31,354 bases of DNA from an uncultured bacterium (lineage in GTDB: Bacteria > Bacillota > Clostridia > TANB77 > CAG-508). The notes under the pieces are model-generated. The model had not been told where the DNA came from. It was given only the letters and a program-made list of their open reading frames with translations, and did not search any database. The translations under genes were made by a program, and so were the position numbers. Positions 26,192-31,354 of this stretch are shown piece by piece. Every line of letters starts with the position of its first letter. The first letter of the stretch is position 1. Location: positions 1-31,354 of the forward strand of contig CAJMRY010000012.1 of assembly GCA_905215935.1 (NCBI GenBank), written 5' to 3'.

Positions 26192-27244
26192 TTATATCAT
26201 TTTTAATATTTCTTGTTTTAAAACATCTACTATATCTTCTTGTTTTACTTTTTTTATAATTTCACCTTTTTTAAACAACAAACCTTCTTTTATTCCTCCT
26301 GCAATTCCTATATCTGCATTTCTTGCTTCTCCAGGACCATTTACAGCACACCCCATTACAGCAACAGTAATATCTGACTCTATTTTTTGCAAAAACTCTT
26401 CTACCTCTTTTGCTATTGGTATTAAATCTATTTGTGTTCTACCACAAGTAGGACAAGAAACTAATTTTGCTGATTTATTATATAAACCACAATCTTTTAA
26501 AATCTCTTTTGCAACTTTTATTTCTTCTACAGGATTATCTGATAAAGATACTCTAATTGTATCTCCTATTCCTTGTCTTAGAAGCACTCCCAAACCTATA
26601 CTTGATTTTATAGTTCCACTAAATGCTGTTCCTGCTTCTGTAATTCCTAAATGTAATGGATAGTTAAATGTTTTAGCTGCTTCTTCATATGCTTCTATAC
26701 ATAAATTTAAATCTGAGGCTTTTAATGAAATACAAATATCATAAAAATCTAATTTTTCTAATATTTCTACATGTCTTTTTGCACTTTCTACCATTGCTTT
26801 AGCAGTTGGTTTTCCATCCACTAATAAATCTTTTTCTAAAGATCCTGCATTAACTCCTATACGAATTGGTATCTTATGTTCTTTGCAAGCTTCCACTACT
26901 TTTTTTACTCTATCTTCACTTCCTATATTTCCAGGATTAATTCTAATCTTATCTACTCCACTTTCAATTGCTTGCAGAGCTATTCTATAATCAAAATGTA
27001 TATCTGCAACTATTGGAATATGAATATTCTCTTTTATTTCTTTTATCGCTCTTGCATCTTCTATATCTAAACAAGCAACTCTTACAATCTCACATCCTGC
27101 ATCTTCTAATTCTAATATCTGTTTTACAGTAGATTCTACATCTTTTGTTTTTGTATTAGTCATAGATTGAATTATAACTCTATCTTGACCTCCAATTTGA
27201 ATATCTCTTACCATTATTTTTCGAGTAACAGTTCTTTTATTCAT
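26192..27244 (-). CDS. ispG: 4-hydroxy-3-methylbut-2-en-1-yl diphosphate synthase
   Basis: The enzyme before IspH in the MEP pathway; converts ME-cPP to HMBPP using a [4Fe-4S] cluster. The 350 residues are the usual bacterial length. The TIM-barrel begins with IMVRDIQIGGQDRVIIQSMTNT and includes VADIHFDYRIAL and RINPGNIG. Cluster ligands are C264 and C267 (SCPTCGRTQ), C299 and E306 (MGCAVNGPGEA). The ribosome site is AAGGGGATG, 9-12 bases before the ATG. Confidence 0.96.
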   Translation of the reverse strand: MNKRTVTRKIMVRDIQIGGQDRVIIQSMTNTKTKDVESTVKQILELEDAGCEIVRVACLDIEDARAIKEIKENIHIPIVADIHFDYRIALQAIESGVDKIRINPGNIGSEDRVKKVVEACKEHKIPIRIGVNAGSLEKDLLVDGKPTAKAMVESAKRHVEILEKLDFYDICISLKASDLNLCIEAYEEAAKTFNYPLHLGITEAGTAFSGTIKSSIGLGVLLRQGIGDTIRVSLSDNPVEEIKVAKEILKDCGLYNKSAKLVSCPTCGRTQIDLIPIAKEVEEFLQKIESDITVAVMGCAVNGPGEARNADIGIAGGIKEGLLFKKGEIIKKVKQEDIVDVLKQEILKMI

Positions 27245-27297
27245 ATTACATTCATCCCCTTTTTTCGGATCATATATCTATTAAAAGATATAATTAG

Positions 27298-27326
27298 ATT
27301 ATATTATACATCTTTTGCAAAAGCAA
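27298..27326 (-). promoter_or_regulatory. Candidate ispG promoter
   Basis: Minus strand TTGCTT (27326-27321), 17-base spacer, TATAAT (27303-27298), with a second overlapping TATAAT 5 bases upstream. Confidence 0.5.
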
Positions 27327-27420
27327 TATGTTAACTTTCAAAAGTAAAAAATTACATCAAATAAAAATAAGCTATAACTGCAGATATATTCTAAAGTACA
27401 TATTAATTAATGTATATTAT

Positions 27421-27450
27421 AAAAGACGCATCTGCAAAGACACGTCTTTT
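27421..27450 (-). terminator. Terminator of the 72-residue gene
   Basis: AAAAGACG and CGTCTTTT arms around a 14-base loop, 8 bases after the stop. Confidence 0.75.
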
Positions 27451-27457
27451 AAACATA

Positions 27458-27676
27458 TTAAACCTCATAAACGATTACTGCAGTAACGCTCATAAATTTA
27501 ATTGTATTTCCCATAGAGCTTGGCTGATATTGTGGAACCTCGATTTGATTAAAAGCAATTATTTTACCTCTGTTAACATTAATTTTTTCAATTGCGTCAG
27601 CTATCTTTGACGAATATGAAGATTCATTGCCATACTGACCTGGTTCTGTGCCAAAAACTTTAATGGTTTTGTACAT
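27458..27676 (-). CDS. Small hypothetical protein
   Basis: 72 residues starting MYKTIKVFGTEPGQYG and ending FMSVTAVIVYEV, probably a small alpha/beta fold. The ribosome site GGAGGAAAATAT is excellent, and a promoter and terminator frame the gene, so it is likely real. I do not recognise it. It uses more C- and G-ending codons (ACC, GCC, AGC, CAG) than its neighbours, as does the 175-residue gene at 5 kb, which shares the GGAGGAAAAT site. A leader of about 110 bases precedes it. Confidence 0.7.
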   Translation of the reverse strand: MYKTIKVFGTEPGQYGNESSYSSKIADAIEKINVNRGKIIAFNQIEVPQYQPSSMGNTIKFMSVTAVIVYEV

Positions 27677-27822
27677 ATATTTTCCTCCTTACGGAAATAC
27701 AATCCATTTGGCGGATTTGCAAAAGAGTAGGATTGCAAACTGTGACACAGCTTTTAGTACCTCTAAAGCAAATTTATATAGTATAATGAATATATTATAC
27801 TATCGATTTACATAAAAATCAA
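27677..27822 (-). promoter_or_regulatory. Promoter and structured leader of the 72-residue gene
   Basis: Minus strand TTGATT (27822-27817), 17-base spacer, TATAAT (27799-27794), and a dyad TAGTATAAT/ATTATACTA around the -10 region. The transcribed leader can fold: GCAATCC pairs with GGATTG, and TTTGCAA with TTGCAAA. I cannot assign a riboswitch class. The remaining 27823-27945 is AT-rich with no gene. Confidence 0.55.
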
Positions 27823-27945
27823 GTGGTAGTAAAGAAAGTATAAACCATAACAATTTTATTATTTATTTCTCATTTGGTTAAAATATGTTAATTTTTCTTT
27901 ATTATTAATACTTTATTTATCACACACACCTTTTCTATTGTATAT

Positions 27946-27980
27946 AAAAGCTATTAACTAATATAAGTTAATAGCTTTTA
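27946..27980 (-). terminator. Terminator after the DUF1292 gene
   Basis: Perfect 14-base arms AAAAGCTATTAACT and AGTTAATAGCTTTT with a 6-base loop, ending the ParA-like to DUF1292 run. Confidence 0.85.
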
Positions 27981-27983
27981 CTT

Positions 27984-28298
27984 TTATTCTTCAACAAAAT
28001 TAAATTCATCTTTAAATTTTTCTTTAAACATTTCAAATACAGCATTTAATGTTTCTTCATCTTCAACACTTACATAAGATTCTTGTTCTTCATCTTCTGT
28101 ATCTTCTAGTTTTAGAATAACAACTTCTCCTGCTTCTTCTCCTTCATCTTCTGTTGGTAATAGTACAACATAATCCTCATTTTCATATTGAATTAAATCT
28201 AAAAATTCAAATTCAACCTCATTTCCATCTTCATCATTAAGAACTACTATGTTATCTATTTCCTCTGCATCTGGAATATTATTTACATCTTCATTCAT
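27984..28298 (-). CDS. DUF1292 family acidic protein
   Basis: 104 residues from the ATG at 28298, which has AAAGGAGAATTGACC before it; an earlier TTG would start within this ribosome site. The protein is strongly acidic, with the DUF1292 core IVVLNDEDGNEVEFEFLDLIQYENEDYVVLLP and EVVILKLED. The family is small, conserved in Firmicutes, and found after ireB-ruvX as here; function unknown. Confidence 0.92.
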   Translation of the reverse strand: MNEDVNNIPDAEEIDNIVVLNDEDGNEVEFEFLDLIQYENEDYVVLLPTEDEGEEAGEVVILKLEDTEDEEQESYVSVEDEETLNAVFEMFKEKFKDEFNFVEE

Positions 28299-28447
28299 GG
28301 TCAATTCTCCTTTCAATTTTTTATATTTAAATTGTATTTCTACAACAATAATAACTAATAAATATTATTTACATTTTTATTTATGATATACTTTAATATG
28401 CTTTTTTAAAGTACTCTTTAAAATTAACTGCATGTTTTTGTTTACAT

Positions 28448-28867
28448 TTAAGAAGTAATTTTTTTCATATATGTTTCTAATATATATACTGCTGATATTG
28501 TATCTACAATATCTTTCTTTTTGTGCTTATTAATATTTAAATAATTCATAGTTTTATGAGCAGCGACAGTAGTAAGTCTTTCATCAATTTTTTCTATTTT
28601 TATTTTATTAAATTTACATTGTAATTTATGAATAAACTTTTCTGTAACATCTACCCTTTCTGTTTTTGTTCCATTCATATTAATTGGAAGACCAATTACT
28701 AATGTGTCTACATCATATATCTCAAGTAATTCTTCTAATCTTTTTAAAACAATTTTATCATTACCATTATGATGTATTGTTTCTAATCCTTGAACTGTTA
28801 TACCAAGAGCATCTGTAATTGATATTCCAACTCTTGAATCACCATAATCAATTCCTAATTTTCTCAT
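28448..28867 (-). CDS. ruvX: Putative Holliday junction resolvase / pre-16S rRNA nuclease YqgF
   Basis: 139 residues, RNase H-like fold. Acidic active-site residues are D7 (LGIDYGDSRVG), E96 in IDERLTT and D122 in KDIVDTISA. VIGLPINMNG is the typical third strand. The family processes the 5' end of 16S rRNA and may cut Holliday junctions. It is 3 bases from ireB. Confidence 0.94.
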   Translation of the reverse strand: MRKLGIDYGDSRVGISITDALGITVQGLETIHHNGNDKIVLKRLEELLEIYDVDTLVIGLPINMNGTKTERVDVTEKFIHKLQCKFNKIKIEKIDERLTTVAAHKTMNYLNINKHKKKDIVDTISAVYILETYMKKITS

Positions 28868-28870
28868 ATA

Positions 28871-29125
28871 TTAGTCATCCAATCCTATATAACTTTTTAC
28901 CATTTTTTCTAATAATTCATCTCTTTCGATTTGTCTTATTAGGTTTCTAGCATTATTATGACTAGTGATATATGTTGGGTCACCTGATAATATATATCCA
29001 ACAATTTGATTAATTGGATTATATCCCTTTTCTACAAGTGCTTGATGTACTTCTTTTAGTATCTCTCTAGCCTTAATATTTTTATCTTTTTCGACTGTAA
29101 AACTCATTGTTTCATCCATAGCCAT
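28871..29125 (-). CDS. ireB: IreB family regulatory protein (UPF0297)
   Basis: 84 residues: TMSFTVEKDKNIKAREILKEVHQALVEKGYNPINQIVGYILSGDPTYITSHNNARNLIRQIERDELLEKMV contains the whole family core. In enterococci IreB is a phosphorylation target of the PASTA kinase IreK and affects cephalosporin resistance. The ribosome site TAGGAGG is strong. Position before ruvX and DUF1292 is standard. Confidence 0.94.
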   Translation of the reverse strand: MAMDETMSFTVEKDKNIKAREILKEVHQALVEKGYNPINQIVGYILSGDPTYITSHNNARNLIRQIERDELLEKMVKSYIGLDD

Positions 29126-29138
29126 AATAAAATACCTC

Positions 29139-30239
29139 CTATAAACAATTTATATTATTTTCTGTAGGTTCAGCATTATCTAGATATTCTTCTAGTTTTG
29201 CTGTTACACCTTCTAAAGCTGTGCCTTTGTAATATGTTGTTATTGCAATATTAATCTTCGGACTAACAACTCTATATTTTTTGCCTCTATAATCTTCTTC
29301 TGGTTCTATTTGTAACTTTTCTATCTCTCTTTTCATATCCTTCATAAAGTTTACCACGCCTTCAGTATCTATACCAGAAAAAACAATTGCAAATTTTGGT
29401 CCCATATATCTTACAAAGAAATACTCTTCTGCTAAATTATCTTTTAGTAATTCGCTTACTTCTGTAATAACTGTATTACCAGTCTTTCTACTTATCACTT
29501 CATTAATCTTTTGTAAATTAACTATTTTGAAAAGACATACTGTTGATGTTGGATATTTATCTATTACATTTCTTGCTTCACCAAAAAGATATTCTACTGA
29601 TTTTAGTCCTGAGAATTTATCATCTCTTACAATATTTTCTATTATTTTTTGGTTTTCTACTGTTCTTAATACTGAAACAATATTATTCTTTACTACTTCC
29701 AAAATAGTTGTATCTATATTGTCAAATTCATGAGGTTTACTTCCTTCTATTATCCAATATCCTATATAAATATTATCTACATATAGAGGGAAAAACATAG
29801 CAGATTTAGCTCGTCCAAATTCCATTCTTTGATATGGCAATTTTTCTCCTTCATTATCTATTGTTATATATTTTGGAGTAGCAGTTTGTATACTATCTCT
29901 AAAAACAGGCTCATTTTGTAGTGTTCTTAAAGTATCCCAATGTTTTTGTTCTACATTAGATGCTTTTACTTTATATTCTGCTCCATTATATATAACTATA
30001 GTAGAATATTTTATATCATATCTTTCTATTAAGATATCATTAATTTTCTTTATTTTTTGATCTACAGTGCTTGCTTCACTAACAGTATCCATAAAATCTT
30101 GTAATACATTTAAGCTAGTTATTTTTTGGTTTGTATTATTAAATTGCTCTAATTTTTTGTGTATAGATATGTTATATAAAACTAATCCTACTATTGTAAA
30201 TACTAACAATACTATTATGATTATAACTGCTACTAACAA
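29139..30239 (-). CDS. Membrane GAF / degenerate GGDEF protein
   Basis: 366 residues, TTG start at 30239 with GAGGGG upstream. One N-terminal helix (about 2-24) is followed by a GAF-like sensor (about 45-190) and a GGDEF-fold domain (about 210-350). The active-site GGDEF is replaced by MGPKF in FFVRYMGPKFAIVFSG, so c-di-GMP synthesis is not expected; it may bind nucleotide or act as a scaffold. It lies 23 bases after the ParA-like gene and 13 before ireB, suggesting the three act together at the membrane or are at least coexpressed. Confidence 0.8.
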   Translation of the reverse strand: MLVAVIIIIVLLVFTIVGLVLYNISIHKKLEQFNNTNQKITSLNVLQDFMDTVSEASTVDQKIKKINDILIERYDIKYSTIVIYNGAEYKVKASNVEQKHWDTLRTLQNEPVFRDSIQTATPKYITIDNEGEKLPYQRMEFGRAKSAMFFPLYVDNIYIGYWIIEGSKPHEFDNIDTTILEVVKNNIVSVLRTVENQKIIENIVRDDKFSGLKSVEYLFGEARNVIDKYPTSTVCLFKIVNLQKINEVISRKTGNTVITEVSELLKDNLAEEYFFVRYMGPKFAIVFSGIDTEGVVNFMKDMKREIEKLQIEPEEDYRGKKYRVVSPKINIAITTYYKGTALEGVTAKLEEYLDNAEPTENNINCL

Positions 30240-30262
30240 AATAATCCCCTCTCTATTCTATT

Positions 30263-31354
30263 TTAATATTTTTTCTTCATTTTATTTAAAGTATCACTTG
30301 TACTACTTGAAAAATTATTATTATAATTATTGTATTTATTGTAATTTTTTTCTTTTGATGGTTTATTACTACTAATTAGAGGAAATACCATATTTCCTAA
30401 TTTATTAAAACTTTGTATCATATTTTTTGAATATCCTCTTAAAGAAATCTTGCAATCTACAAGTCCATCTAAATATTTACAGTATGCTTGTTGGTCGAAA
30501 GGAATAGTTGTATATTTTATATTGCTTTTGTCAAATAATTCTGTCATAAAAGACATACTAGGATCATTATATGAGCTCATTCCACCAATTAGTAATTTAT
30601 CACTCATATTACTTATTCTTATATGTTTGTTAATTACTATTCTTAATTTATTTTGATCTAATATATCTTTTGCTTTTAATTCTCTTAAAAAAGCGGTTAG
30701 TGGCTGAATAGTTAAAACATCTAGGCTTTGTACTAAATATATTTCTTGTACTGCATTAAAATATTGTACTTCTGTTTCAAAGTCACAGTCTAATAATACA
30801 AGTGAATAATTATTTAATAAAGTTTCTAAAATGTTTTCATAGTCTTTTAATCCCTCTACTTCATCTGGTAATGATGTATATACAGTTAAATTTTTGTTAA
30901 CCTGAATTCCTTCTGCTACTCCTCTTCTTAGATTTTCAATACAATTATATGCTATATTTCTTAATTCTTCTCTATTATCTGTATATATATAATATGCATT
31001 TCTATTTTGTGTAAGATCTAAGATTGCTGTTTTTATTCCTTTTTCTGAAAACATCTGAGCTAAATTATTCACTAAAAATGATGTTCCATTTTTTGATGTA
31101 CCTATAAATGACACAATTTTTTGGTCACTACTTATTAGATTATCTATATTGAAATTAACTGAAGAATTAAATTTATTAGTATTTTCTATTTCTCTTGAAG
31201 ATTGATTGCCAATTGGCTCCATTCTTCTAAAATTTGGATTACTAATTGGTTCATTATTATCGTCATCATCTTCATAATCATCAAGTCCTGGTAGTTCATC
31301 ATCCTCTTCGTCTTCGTCGTCTTCATAATCATCAAATCCTGGTAGTACTTCATC
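30263..31354 (-). CDS. ParA/MinD-like protein with degenerate P-loop and acidic repeat N-terminus (partial)
   Basis: The frame stays open to the right edge, so the start is outside; 363 codons are visible. The first 44 visible residues are very acidic and hold two copies of a unit, LPGFDDYEDD and LPGLDDYEDD. A Rossmann-type ATPase domain follows: IVSFIGTSKNGTSFLVNNLA occupies the Walker A position but lacks the GKT/S of an active P-loop; AILDLTQN and LVLLDCDFE match the ParA/MinD switch and Walker B strands. The Asn/Ser/Tyr/Lys-rich C-terminus is probably disordered. It is likely a nucleotide-independent or weakly binding relative. Paired with the degenerate GGDEF gene. Confidence 0.75.
   Translation of the reverse strand, partial: DEVLPGFDDYEDDEDEEDDELPGLDDYEDDDDNNEPISNPNFRRMEPIGNQSSREIENTNKFNSSVNFNIDNLISSDQKIVSFIGTSKNGTSFLVNNLAQMFSEKGIKTAILDLTQNRNAYYIYTDNREELRNIAYNCIENLRRGVAEGIQVNKNLTVYTSLPDEVEGLKDYENILETLLNNYSLVLLDCDFETEVQYFNAVQEIYLVQSLDVLTIQPLTAFLRELKAKDILDQNKLRIVINKHIRISNMSDKLLIGGMSSYNDPSMSFMTELFDKSNIKYTTIPFDQQAYCKYLDGLVDCKISLRGYSKNMIQSFNKLGNMVFPLISSNKPSKEKNYNKYNNYNNNFSSSTSDTLNKMKKKY

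Noticed and set aside
27421..27450. Short palindrome near 27.4 kb as a CRISPR or repeat
   Set aside because: Single hairpin directly after a stop codon; it is best read as a terminator.
31222..31354. ATG at 31222 as the start of the ParA-like gene
   Set aside because: The frame stays open upstream to the edge with a coherent acidic repeat and no ribosome site before this ATG, so the gene is treated as partial.

Overview
The window looks like chromosome from a very AT-rich, low-GC Bacillota, most likely an uncultured Clostridia-type bacterium. The evidence is gene order and content: ylxM-ffh-rpsP-khpA-rimM-trmD-rplS, tsaE-tsaB-rimI, ireB-ruvX-DUF1292, and ispG/ispH of the MEP isoprenoid route. 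Promoters are consensus TTGACA/TATAAT and ribosome-binding sites are strong GGAGG types. No tRNA, rRNA, CRISPR array or transposase gene lies inside the window.

MAIN OBSERVATION. Seven genes look broken in conventional translation: a 539-codon membrane protein, lepA, tsaB, ffh, a phospholipase-like gene and both halves of an ABC exporter. All twelve breaks are the same: an extra C directly before a glycine codon, so the ribosome meets an in-frame CGG. Skipping that C (a +1 shift) and reading the next three bases as GGN (Gly) restores a full-length protein every time. In LepA, TsaB and Ffh the recovered Gly is a family-conserved residue. I found no in-frame CGG read as arginine anywhere in the window, while about 22 out-of-phase CGG trinucleotides are harmless. 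Arg is written AGA, CGT, CGA, CGC or AGG. The simplest reading is that CGG has no sense meaning here and triggers efficient +1 frameshifting, or is read as a CGGN quadruplet for glycine, even in essential genes and up to four times in one gene. A motif-specific sequencing error is the main alternative.

LAYOUT. 1-345: three tandem leftward promoters with an rRNA-operon-like leader running off the left edge. 548-4786 (-): lepA, rlmB and a membrane protein. 4995-5522 (-): a small membrane protein with foreign-looking codon use. 5790-6881 (-): alr. 7230-11414 (+): tsaE, tsaB, rimI and a Lon-family protease. 11538-15749 (-): the SRP/ribosome-maturation cluster. 15969-16622 (+): a Bax-inhibitor-1 family protein. 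16801-18524: an HD hydrolase and a divergent pair of XRE regulators. 18662-18731: a 70-bp perfect palindrome. 18816-20110 (-): a phospholipase-like protein and a DnaQ-like exonuclease. 20288-25014 (-): a TetR-controlled heterodimeric ABC exporter with a twin operator. 25199-27244 (-): ispH and ispG. 27458-27676 (-): a 72-residue orphan. 27984-31354 (-): DUF1292, ruvX, ireB, a degenerate GGDEF protein and a degenerate ParA-like protein cut by the right edge.

The genes are mostly housekeeping: translation and tRNA modification, protein targeting, cell-wall D-alanine, isoprenoids and DNA repair. This makes the frameshift pattern striking, because several of these genes cannot plausibly be pseudogenes.
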